64,000 nt of DNA, taken from Gorsachius magnificus. Taxonomy: Eukaryota; Chordata; Aves; Pelecaniformes; Ardeidae. The stretch covers positions 85,704,765-85,768,764 of the forward strand of contig CM067081.1 in assembly GCA_034008185.1 (NCBI GenBank), in the 5' to 3' direction. Below are positions 1 through 9,662 of this stretch, piece after piece. Made by a program: the position numbers and the translations under genes. Numbering within the stretch: the stretch's first letter is position 1; the number at the start of each line of letters is the position of its first letter. Below the pieces are notes generated by a model. That model saw only the letters and a list, made by a program, of their open reading frames with translations, was not told the origin of the DNA and did no database searches.

Positions 1-1205
1 TGCAAGCTGATTCTCTTTTTAGACCACCACGGCTGCCGAAGGAGAGAGCTTTCCAGCAACCAAGAGCACGGTCTCACTCCAGGACTCAGCCGCACAGCTC
101 TTTTCTCAAACAAGTTCCTGCTCGGCAGATGACTGGGGCCATCATCAGTACTGGGGTGCTGGTGGCCCTCCTCAAGACCTGAGGGTTTAAGAAAGGCTCT
201 CTTCAAGCTATCCTTACCTTGGCCAACTGCAGGACAGCTCCAGGGGGTTACTGCTCCTTATTACACGGCCTCAGATGTTTTCAACGCAGCTCAACACACA
301 GGCATCAGGGTGCCTGGGCAAAGGGGCGGATGGTCTCCGGGCTGGTCTCCACAGAGCAGTGTGAGGACAGAAAGTAGGAGCCGTCCCCCCCGGGTCAGTG
401 TAACATAAAAGATTCCTTCCTCCTGCTTCGTTAAATATTTTGGGCCTGAGCCAAAGGCGCGTGGTGTTCGCAGGGACGTTTCCCCTTCCTCCAGCTGGAT
501 CTGGCCCTGTAATATGGAAATCTTGGGGGACCTCATGGTGACAACCAACAAGCGGAATTTCTAGTGAAACCTTTCCACGTGCTGTGCCAGGGCACTTCTG
601 GAGGCAGCACTAGATGGGCACAGAGCATGACCTCCGTTAACAATATACACTACATGAAAGCTAATAATTCTGGCTGAAGCATATTCAAAACAGGATGCTT
701 GAAGCAAAACTAATGCATTATTCACTGCTTGCTGGGAATACAAGAACATAGAGATAGACATCTGAGCCTTGGGCCTTTTTTCTGAGATGTACTCTACACG
801 GGCTCATTGGGCTTTTGGCAGTACAGCGACTCTCACTGCCATAGATTTTTTATTACTAATAGTATTTAAAATCTTGCCCTGTGATCAAATAAAACCACAA
901 ATGTGTGTGTATTCGACTTTGCTTTCTAGTCATATGCAGTGATGAGAGATTTTTCTAATGCTGTGTTAATTTTCTTGGGGTAAAATATGCCCTTCCTCCA
1001 CCTTTAAATTAAACCAGACAAGTATTTGCCAAAAGTCGCAGGGCGCAAAAGTGCAGAAATTGCCAGTTTCTCAGCAGGTAGCTGAAAACAATTCTGAACA
1101 GAGCACCAAGGTGATCAACTCCGACACAACATGCAGGCCTTGCTAACGTAATGTTTCTCAAAAATAAAGACTGCTGAAGAAGGAGAAAAATATGTTATTT
1201 TATAT

Positions 1206-1241
<36 letters not shown>

Positions 1242-4200
1242 AAATCTTTGTAGCGCACTTTGACAGCCATTATGAGAGTGCCATTGTAGAAAACCAGATC
1301 GGGATTCACCTAATTGCATGTAGACAGGCTGCAATATAGATACCTGCCTCTGAACTAATCACCCTCTGATCCTTTTGTGGTCAACAGAGAAACACAGACG
1401 CTTGGGGGAGTGATTTATCTCTTCCTAAAGTAGATGTCTAAGAAAGGTCAAATGAATTGCATCCTAAAAGCGCCTATTTCTCTCCGCTGACCATAAAGGT
1501 TGAAGAGGGACTAGTTGAGATGTAAATTAATACACCGTAGACATGCAAGCCTGTGGGTTGGTGGGGAGGTGGGGGATGCTGAAGTGCGCCCCGTACCCCC
1601 ATCTGCTGCAGTGGAAAGGTCTGCAGAATAAAGAGGGATAAATCCACCTCCTCTTCCCCAAAGACAAATTTGCAGGATTTCATCAGATGAGATATTTTTG
1701 GTTCAAGGTGTTTTGCTGTACATCAGCTGAAATGGTATTGTATGCCCAGACCTGCCCCACAATGTCATGTCAGAGAGATAAACTTCTTTTGCAGGTGCTG
1801 TTACAAAGAAGAATCTCATGCAGTTTTGGATCCCAGCAGTTCCAGCAAGCAAGCCTGATTTATGGCACTGGTGAAGCCTTCTTGGAGCCAGAAGCAGCTT
1901 GACTGGATCCCAGTTACCGTTTTACAAGGTATGTCTTGTCAAAATGGTTTTGAGGCCAACTTCTGATGCCAGCTGATCTTACTTAAGCTGGTCATACTTG
2001 CAGTACGGCTGCAAATTGGCTTCAGTAGCACATCTTTTATGTGCCAAATTCTCTTTAAGATCCCTTGGGGGGGGGGACAGACATGGGACCCACTTTTCCC
2101 CTGCTGGAAAACAGACTGAAATGTAAAAACAGAAGTATACGTATCACTTTTATCCAAAATTCTCACTTCTCATTAGCTTCCCTATGGTTTATCCTCTTAA
2201 AATCCCACATAGCTGGCTTACCTGTGATATCTTTGCCCTTCTCAATAACTGTTTTCAGCATAAGCAAATCACGATATGATTTCTAATGAATGCTCATACA
2301 TTTCATTGAAAAGAGAAACAATTGTGAGAATGGCGTTACCTGAAGTCACTGTGCTTGATTTCAATAGCCTTGAGTTTATATTTTTCATGTTTGATCCCAG
2401 AGACACTGCCTAAATAGCCCCCACTTCAAGTTCAGATGACCTCAGAAAAAGGCAATTTTTAAATGTAAAAGAAAACCCAAAATAGGTTCATTTCCATTAG
2501 CATGTGCTCTTATTATAAAGTAATTTAAAAAATAGAACTAGATCAGGCTGACAATCGCTGCGTCAAAAATCAGTAGGTACTATGGTCACATTACAAGCAA
2601 CAAAGCTGAGCTTGGTGATTTATGATAATGTCACTAAAACCTCTTGATATATTTAGCAAGTGGTAATGGTAAAGGTTATAATTCCTTTGAGGGACAATAG
2701 TGATGAAATAAACCATGAGGGTCAAGTGGATTATGACCTCGTGAAAACTCAAATAATGGAGATGGAGCTTTATAAACTTCCTTATAATAGATAATGCCTT
2801 AAACAATTTTAAAGCTGCTTAGTACTCAATTCAGACTTGCCACGGGCTTCTCTACTGTCTATATATTATTAGAAGAAAAACTGAAAATTACTTCTGTCAC
2901 TATGAACCTTGCGTCTGCTCAGAACCCCCATTTTAGGTGCGATGGGTGCTCTTGCCACACTCCAAAAGGTCGCAACAGACAGTGTGTGTGCACCCGTCTG
3001 TTGGTTCTCCCCACCCAGCATTGGTAGGGTGGGTGCTTATATGGAATTTGGGATTCCAGTTTAAAGCTTGCAATGCATCCTGGATTGTTATACTAATAAT
3101 CACACCTGGCGGCATTAATTTTGCTACTGTATGGCATTGTCACGGGATCAAAGTGTTTCTACGAGATCAAGCAATAGGGCAAGATGAGTGATGCTGCTGA
3201 CTTGTACATGCTTCGCAACAGGAAAGAGTAACGGTCTGTCGGTGAGCTTATCAGCACGGGCGATACATAAAGTTCATGCAAACCCTCTCTGTGTAGGTAC
3301 CGTAGCCACCCAACTTTGGAAGAAGGCTTACGGGGGAGTTCAGAAGTGACACATGCCTGAATTCGTGTTGAGATTCAGGTGGGGGTGGAGGAACCTGACA
3401 GGCCAATGGTGACTATCCTGATCTACCTGAAAACGTTTTCCTATACGACCACTGTGAAAACAGTAAATGGGATCAGTCCCATAAAGAATTATGTCCATGA
3501 GTTGCTAAGGTCTCTTACACACATAGCTTGGACTCCTTCGTTCGCATTCTTGCTGTAGCTTGCCTCCTGCATGTCAGCCCACCTCACCAGAGCAAGTTTT
3601 TCTCCCAGTATTGTATCATGATGCAAACTATTGAAACAGGCAAATTCGGGAGAAATCGCGTGGATAAAGCGGCCATGCTGAGGCACACCCAAACAGCTTT
3701 ATAAGCTAATACACAGAAACGATGCCTTTGTCAGGAACACAAGAGAGGTGTTTGAGGCCATTGCTTCCTCAACTTCAAGGATGCGGAGGAAGAGGGGGAG
3801 ACGAGAAGACGACATAACGCCTACCCACTTGTGCAACAGCGCTGACGACAGCAGGCCTGGGAAGGCATCAGTCTGAGATGTGACCGGGGAAATCAGCTGC
3901 CTTTGACAGAGGGATTTTTGATTGATTTTAAATTAAGGTCACTGTCCCCAGGCCACAGCTAGATTTGATTATTTCTGTCACATTTTAGACGGGTGAGAGA
4001 AACTTGTTTGCAAGCAGTGACTCTCTCTCTTCAGTGGCTCAATGCATGATAGTTTTTCCAGTGGGCTTTGACGCTTCCAACTTCCACGCCGTGCCGTGTG
4101 TTGGTATTGCGTTGCTGCTCTCCCACTGAAACGAGCAGACACCTTCTTCAGGAACCGAATTTTGAACAACAGGTTTACACTCTTAAGAGCTTATGACATC

Positions 4201-5600
4201 AGCACCAACATCATCCTCTCCACTCCTTCCCAAGATAGTAAAATGTCAGGCTCGTGATTTCATGCCTGTGCATACTCCATTCCACACACAATGTCGCACA
4301 GTCCACGCATGCCTTAAGGAATATGTTTGACAAGATCCTTTCCCATTTTTGCCGGAAAGGTGGTAACAGAATCCAAGCACTCGCGCGACAGCTGACAGTC
4401 CTGAAACACTAGCCGCTCCAATCTTCCAAACTAGAAGCTTTTCCCACTCTCAAGTATCATAGTTTAATGACAGTTTTGCTATTGCACATCTGAGTGACCA
4501 TCTCCTCCTCCTCATGTTCCCGACCACTGGCCCGGCCTCCCACGTGTTTGCCAGTATTCCCAGCTGCCTCTCTGCTTGCTTGCAAGACTCCCCCACCTTG
4601 CTGTCCTGATACCTGCCAGAAAGCTGCTCGTCCCTTTTAGCACTCAGTTCTACAGGATACCGGTGTCAGGAAAGCTGTGGGCAGCACAAAATTAACTCCA
4701 GATGAGACATTAAATCTGAGAGGCATAGTCACTGCTGGCAGGTGGCTATCGATGGACATCTCCTAGGGGAGAGTGCCAGCACAGAGCAAGCCCAGCCATG
4801 AACTGTTTGTGGTGGAGGGGCTTTTCTGCGCCAGCTGTGATTTGGCCGCCCACCATGGATTCCCCTCTGCTGCAGGTCCGTTCTCCCCTCCGAATGACAT
4901 CAGCTGCGCGCTGTCATGATACTCGGATGGCAAGGGGCTCTGCAGCTGGGCTTGCATGAAGAGTCACCTCCGTAGGGTCAGGCGAAGCGGCTGCCTGCTA
5001 CCTTCATTTAATGGTCTCCACCTCTTGCGCTGGAAGTCGCGGCCAGCGGCCCCTCCTCGCCCTGTCCGTGCTGCTCGCAAGTGGAGGAACCCCTCTCGCA
5101 TCCCCCGCCCGGGTGCCTCTTGCCAGGCGGCGTGTACCCCACCGGAAAGCCATTTCCAAACCCCGGGTGATCACTGCCAGCCTCCCCTGAACCTTTTCCA
5201 GCTCTCCCATGCCCTTTTTGAGATGGTGAGGCCAGAGGTACAGTCGCGTTCAGGATGCAGGTGCGCTGTGGATTTACAGGTCGGTGTAAAACCTGTTTTC
5301 TTCTCCATTGCTCTCCTAACAAGTTCCTGACATTTGGCTCACTCTTTTGGCCACACTGAGCACGGAGATGACATTTTCCTTGGGCTCTCAACCCGGGGAA
5401 AGTGATGGCCAAAATCTTTCCGTGCTGATGAACAAGAAAGAAATGACCAACTGCAACTGCACAGTTGTGGTGTTTGGGGGGGGCGGGGGGGGAGGAACCA
5501 ACTTGGAATATCAGTAGTGGATGTTAAATCCTGAGATGCTACGAAATTCACTCTCAGGCAGCTTGACCTAAATTCCTAAGGGTGATGAGGAAGCCACATA
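1..5600. other. Non-coding flank upstream of RAI2
   Basis: I see no recognisable gene here. All open frames are short (at most 134 codons), overlap one another on both strands, and show no domain or family resemblance. The sequence is of moderate GC and mostly unique. It holds an ACTA/AT microsatellite near 1,206-1,244 and a G-run at about 5,473-5,494. In mammals the region upstream of RAI2 separates it from BEND2/SCML2. I cannot identify an exon of either here, so the intergenic label is inference. Confidence 0.55.
1206..1244. repeat. ACTA-AT compound microsatellite
   Basis: About four and a half ACTA units pass directly into nine or ten AT units. It is a simple sequence repeat with no associated gene. 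Confidence 0.9.
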
Positions 5601-5706
5601 CTTGGAGCATTTGAAAGAAAACTAGACAAATGCCTATAAATTATCCTATGGGGGACATTCCTGCTCTCTTTCGGAAGATGGATTAGGCAGATGACCTACT
5701 AAGTTG
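5601..5706 (+). mobile_element. Ancient CR1 3'-end fragment
   Basis: The stretch follows the order of the CR1 3' untranslated tail: a region reading like 'agactggataaatgcctg', then a block containing GGGGACATTCCTGCTCT, then GGATTAGGCAGATGACCTACT. The last matches the usual 'ggattggactagatgacct' signature with several substitutions. No octamer tail survives and a T-tract follows at 5,707. Divergence looks far higher than in the other CR1 copies of the window, so I infer an old insertion. The call rests on remembered family signatures, not an alignment. Confidence 0.55.
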
Positions 5707-6059
5707 TTTTTTTTTTTTCCCCTCCTTTCACTAATTCCTACGATGTCATGAGTGTGCGTGCTTCACCCTTTCTTAAATCATAATGTTTGATCCAGCACCA
5801 GCCAAAAGGTTTTGAAACGCCCATTAAACCGCAAGAGGAAATCTCGAGCAGTTCGCTAATATCAACAGAAATCCAGATGGAATTACAATCATCTTTTATG
5901 TACATTCGAGGGCATATTATGTAATACTAGCCACGGATTTAAAAGTTTAATGCACCGCACCTTCCAATAAGCTGCTGGCGACACTAATAGCGACTTGAAA
6001 CCTAGGAAAAAACTCTTTTTGCCGGCGACAAAACCATTTGAAAAGCCCAGAGCCCACGG
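5707..6059. other. AT-rich non-coding stretch before the CpG island
   Basis: No gene is seen. After a T-tract the sequence is AT-rich and complex, with several TAAT-type cores (about 5,850-6,000) of the sort found in vertebrate proximal enhancers. It lies directly against the CpG island, so a promoter-proximal regulatory role for RAI2 is possible, but nothing in the sequence proves it. Confidence 0.4.
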
Positions 6060-6189
6060 CTGGGGGGGCTTGGGATGATTAGAGTCTTATGGGGAAATGG
6101 GGACCAATGGGGGAGATGGGAGAGTGGAGATTTAGGGATGCGGCTGCCTGGGACCCTCACTGGGGCGCACCCCACTCATCCCTTGTCGG

Positions 6190-6238
6190 CCCCCCCCCCC
6201 CCCCCCCCGCCCCCCCCCCCGCCCCGCCCCCCCCGCCC
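6190..6238. repeat. Poly-C tract in the CpG island
   Basis: Nearly uninterrupted C with isolated G at three or four places. The opposite strand is a long G tract able to form G-quadruplexes. Length in any assembly is likely to be uncertain. Confidence 0.9.
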
Positions 6239-6239
6239 G

Positions 6240-6376
6240 GCGCGGGGGGGAGCGGGACGCGGTACCGGGCAGGGCAGGGCGGCGCGTCCCCGGCGGCGGC
6301 CGGGCTTGACAGAAGCGGGCGGCGGCTGCGGCCCCCATGGAGCCCAGCTAGGGGCTCCCCGCACCCTCCAGCGGAG
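6240..6376 (+). other. RAI2: Candidate non-coding first exon of RAI2
   Basis: A good splice donor (GAG then GTAGGT) places an exon end at 6,376 and the intron GT at 6,377-6,378. Just upstream lies the short upstream ORF at 6,337-6,351. The transcription start cannot be read from sequence, and the left boundary given is only the edge of the C-tract. Any intermediate non-coding exon between here and 50,099 would also escape detection by eye. The donor match and position in the CpG island support the call, but other GT sites in the island could be used instead. Confidence 0.35.
6337..6351 (+). other. Four-codon upstream ORF in candidate exon 1
   Basis: An ATG in near-ideal Kozak context (C-rich run before it, G at +4) is followed by three sense codons and TAG: Met-Glu-Pro-Ser-stop. 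If this lies in the RAI2 leader it would be a minimal upstream ORF that could damp translation of the main frame. Transcription of this segment is inferred, not shown. Confidence 0.35.
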
Positions 6377-6475
6377 GTAGGTGCCGCGGGGATGGGGATG
6401 AGGCGACACAACCCCGGGCGGAGCGGTGACAGGTTGGCCGGGGCGGGCGGCGTTTTGCGGGGAATCTCTTCGCCC

Positions 6476-6532
6476 CCCCACCCCCCACCCCCACACCCCC
6501 CTCCCACCCCGCACCCCCTTGCTTCCCACCCG
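6476..6532. repeat. C-rich CCCCA/CCCCT tract
   Basis: Strand-asymmetric run of C broken by A and T, with GGGG-type runs on the minus strand. Low-complexity sequence within the CpG island. Confidence 0.8.
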
Positions 6533-6787
6533 CGGCCGCGCTCTGGGGAAGGGCGGCGGTTCGGGGGCCCCTTCTTCGGCCCGTGACTATTGTTTCTTGT
6601 GGCGCCGAGCGGGCGCAGGCAGACCCCGGCGGCGGCGGCGGCTTTGTGCGGGTTGTCCCGGCCGTGGGGGCTGCGGCGGTGGGGGGGCCCGCGGAGGACC
6701 GAGGCGGGGGGAGAGGGACGGGGCGAGACCGTGAACACACGGGCAGAGCCACCCACACCACCAACCCACTCCCCCACCCAACCCCCT

Positions 6788-6811
6788 TCCTCCTCCTCCT
6801 CCTCCTCCTCC
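6788..6811. repeat. TCC trinucleotide repeat (eight units)
   Basis: Eight perfect TCC units inside the CpG island. The mirror-type pyrimidine tract could form triplex or H-DNA. Confidence 0.9.
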
Positions 6812-7079
6812 TGCCTGCGCAACTTCTCCAAAATCACGCCCGTGGGTGCGCGGGGAGGAGCGGCGCGTGCCGAGGCGAGGCATCGCCCCCCCCCCTGCAC
6901 CCGCACCCCCACCCCCGTGGGCGCTCTGCCCCGCGGGAAACAAAACACGGGTCACAGCGGCTTTAAACGCGCCCGGGGTCTGCGCTCTGGAAAGAAGGGA
7001 GATGAAGAACGTAGGGTGGGTTTGCAAGATGGGCGGCAATGGGGTGATTTGGGGTCCCCCTCGCAGCCGGTCACAGGCG

Positions 7080-7135
7080 ACGAGGAGGATGAGGATGACG
7101 AGGAGGAGGAGGATGATGAGGAGGAGGAGGATGAT
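7080..7135. repeat. GAG/GAT purine-rich repeat
   Basis: Mixed GAG, GAT and GAC triplets for about 56 bases at the downstream half of the CpG island. Read in the frame ending at 7,147 it would encode an unbroken Asp/Glu stretch, but there is no supporting protein context upstream, so I treat it as a simple repeat. Confidence 0.8.
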
Positions 7136-7403
7136 TTACCCTTCTGAAGCTGGGGACAGAAATCCCTCCCGCTGGCGCCCGGCTTTTCGGGGAGGGCTGC
7201 CGAGGAAGGGGGAAACTGTCACCTGCATCCCCCTTCGTGGCTTTTTCTGGATGGGGCCGTGGCGGGGCGTGGGGCGCCTGTGCCGGCGTGGGTGGGTGGC
7301 GGTGGGCGCCCGGGCGAAGCGCTGTGCCCCAGAAGTTCTGCACCCCTCGGGGGAGATGCTGCGGGGTGCAGGAGTTGCAGGGCGGTTTGTTCGCCTTATC
7401 TTT

Positions 7404-7426
7404 CCCCCCCCCCCCCCCTTTTTTTT
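7404..7426. repeat. Poly-C then poly-T tract
   Basis: About 15 C directly followed by 8 T. It marks the downstream edge of the CpG island, and GC drops sharply after it. Confidence 0.85.
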
Positions 7427-7543
7427 AATAGGTTGGTTTGGCTTTGACTGAGTCGCTGTGGTGGATGTTAGTTTTCTCACATGCCGACCTCCGTTGGAAG
7501 TCTTTTTTTAAAAATAATGCTTGAAATGCAGGATTCAAAATTT

Positions 7544-7550
<7 letters not shown>

Positions 7551-7577
<27 letters not shown>
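7551..7577. repeat. TATG tetranucleotide repeat
   Basis: Six to seven TATG units following a short TA run. Confidence 0.9.
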
Positions 7578-9281
7578 TGCCTAATGGGGATGTATTGTTA
7601 AAGAGGAAAGAGTATCTGTTTGCCCGCGAATCCTTCAGGTATTTTCTGTTTAAACTTGATGGGGAAATGTTGTTTTGTGGGGGGTTTTTTGTTTTTTTTT
7701 TTTTTTTTTGTAAGTAACGTTTCATGTCACTTATCACTAGCAAATTGATTTAACCTTTCAAGTAAAGATTTCCTCACGTGTATAGGATAGGAATATTTCA
7801 GGCATAACAGTAGCATGGGATGAAAAAATCACCATGCTTCTTTTTTTGGTTGGGTTTTCTTTTTTCTGTTATATGTAAATTTGGAGAAGCCTTTCCTTCC
7901 TTTTCATGACTCTACGAGTGGCCCTGGTAGACTGGCTGTAACTCCAGCAAGGACTTAGTCCAGCGGGCTGCCGATAGCCTGCACGTTTTCCTGCCCGGTG
8001 CTGCTAGGGCAGCCTGTCCAATTAATGCACCCTCACTATTTCGTCCTTGGCGTCTCTGATGAATTTTGTAGCGTTTCTGTGATAAGCTCCAGTGGGACTC
8101 CCGTGGAGCCGCTGAAATCTTTCACCTTGAGAGATGATTGAAGCCAAATTTGAAGAGGGGATAACCGCTTGAATGAACTGGAGAGCGATGCTGAGTTTCC
8201 GTGCGTACGTTAAATTCTGACGGCGCTCCAGGAGCCAGAGCTCTCCGGGTCAGACCCGCGATCACCCCGGTGATGGGTTTTGCAGGGTGCTGAGCGCTTT
8301 CTACCAAAAAGGCAAGCGATAAGCTTGTGCAACGCGCGTGGGTTGCGTTGCGAGCACGGGCTGGAGGACGGAGCCAGTCATGTAGCAGGCATGACGTGCG
8401 CGGGGAGCAGGTCGCCCTGAGCACGCTACAACTTTGGGAAGCTGGCATCGGCTGTGCAGAGCCTGCAGCAGCGTGAATTACAGGGGAAAAAATGCATTGG
8501 CATGTAACAAAGGCGGCTGGCTCATCTCCTGCGCAAGGAACTGATTTTTTAGAAAATCTGGCTCCTGTTTCTGCCTCTGCCACAAATTGCCGGTGTAGCT
8601 TTGGGCAAATTGTTCAGTGCTTCCTCATCATTGCCCGTCACCCGCCAAGGGCTTGCTTATACCTGGCTGTCAGTTCAGACCCTAACTCAAACCCTTTACC
8701 TTCCCCAGCTGCCTTGCGCACAGCAGCCTGAAGCCCGCCATAGGTGGTACCTAGCTGCTCCGAGGGGATGCAGCTTGACATTCAAATGCCACTGCTGGAG
8801 CCAATAATACAGACGTAGCAGCCTCACAGCGATTCATCAATCTCTAATCCTATCCCTCTTCTAATCCAGTCATTCTCTGCGGCTAATCAGATGGCCCGGC
8901 ATCGCTCGAGCCGTGTTTGGCTGTGCGCTCGCCCTCGTGTCAGCTAGCCCGCATCAGGGCAGGGAAGATGGGCTGAGCATCACCATCTCTTCAGGACAGG
9001 GAGCGTCTGTCACTGGAGGTTTGTAAAATCCATGGCAGGAGAGAGGCCCGGTGTGATTTCAAAATACGAATCGTAGCTAGAGGGTAAATTGCAACAACAT
9101 CGCAGAAAAATGGCCAGAAAATGGCACCTCGGGCGTTCCTGCGCAGCCAGCTGTGTGCCTGTCGGGAGGGAACGGAGGTGGAAGGGTGCAGCTCCCTCAG
9201 CGTAACAACGGCATTCTTATTTTAGCATGGAAGACAGCCAAAGATAAGGAGTGGTTGTCATCCGGCTGGTTGGAGGATTTT

Positions 9282-9302
9282 AAAAAAAAAAAAAAAAAAA
9301 AA
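9282..9302. repeat. Poly-A tract (21 A)
   Basis: Uninterrupted run of 21 A. No retrotransposon body or flanking direct repeat is recognised next to it. Confidence 0.9.
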
Positions 9303-9626
9303 GCTGTGTTGAAATAGAAATATTTTGATGTAGGTACTAAAGAGGAAAAAAAAAAAGCAGATAACCTTGCAAGTGATGGACTAACCACATAAAGCTGGCA
9401 GTACAAGATTTCTCCCATAAAATCCAGAATGATCCTAATTAAGCCCAGGCCCTGTTAAATGACACATGGCTTTATTTATTTCAGATGTTTCTAGGTCCTA
9501 GAGATGGGGCCAAATGTGAAGAGTTTGATGTGGCAGATAGTTTAACCCCAATTACTTCTACATAAATCACGTGATTGTTACAGGAGCTGAGTACCTCTGA
9601 TGGGTGCCCCAGAGCTACTGATAAAA

Positions 9627-9662
9627 ATATATATATATATTTAAAAAAAAAAAAAAAAAAAA
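9627..9662. repeat. AT dinucleotide run plus poly-A
   Basis: About seven AT units followed by TT and twenty A. Simple sequence, no element recognised. Confidence 0.9.

Larger units (their letters stand above)
6060..7430 (+). promoter_or_regulatory. RAI2: CpG island, probable RAI2 promoter
   Basis: GC and CpG content rise sharply compared with both flanks. There are repeated GC-box-like motifs (for example around 6,225-6,240 and 6,432-6,445), no clear TATA box, and many CGG/GCC clusters. This is the typical build of a broad vertebrate promoter. The island lies about 44 kb upstream of the RAI2 coding exon on the same strand. RAI2 in other vertebrates has non-coding 5' exons and one coding exon, with a total span of tens of kilobases, so the distance fits. 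The many open frames here run in all six frames through low-complexity GC sequence and are not believable proteins. Assignment to RAI2 is inference from position and orientation. Confidence 0.65.

Noticed and set aside
6157..6948. 263-codon minus-strand open frame in the CpG island
   Set aside because: Composed of Gly/Pro/Arg low complexity from C-runs and TCC repeats, and it overlaps several equally long frames in other phases.
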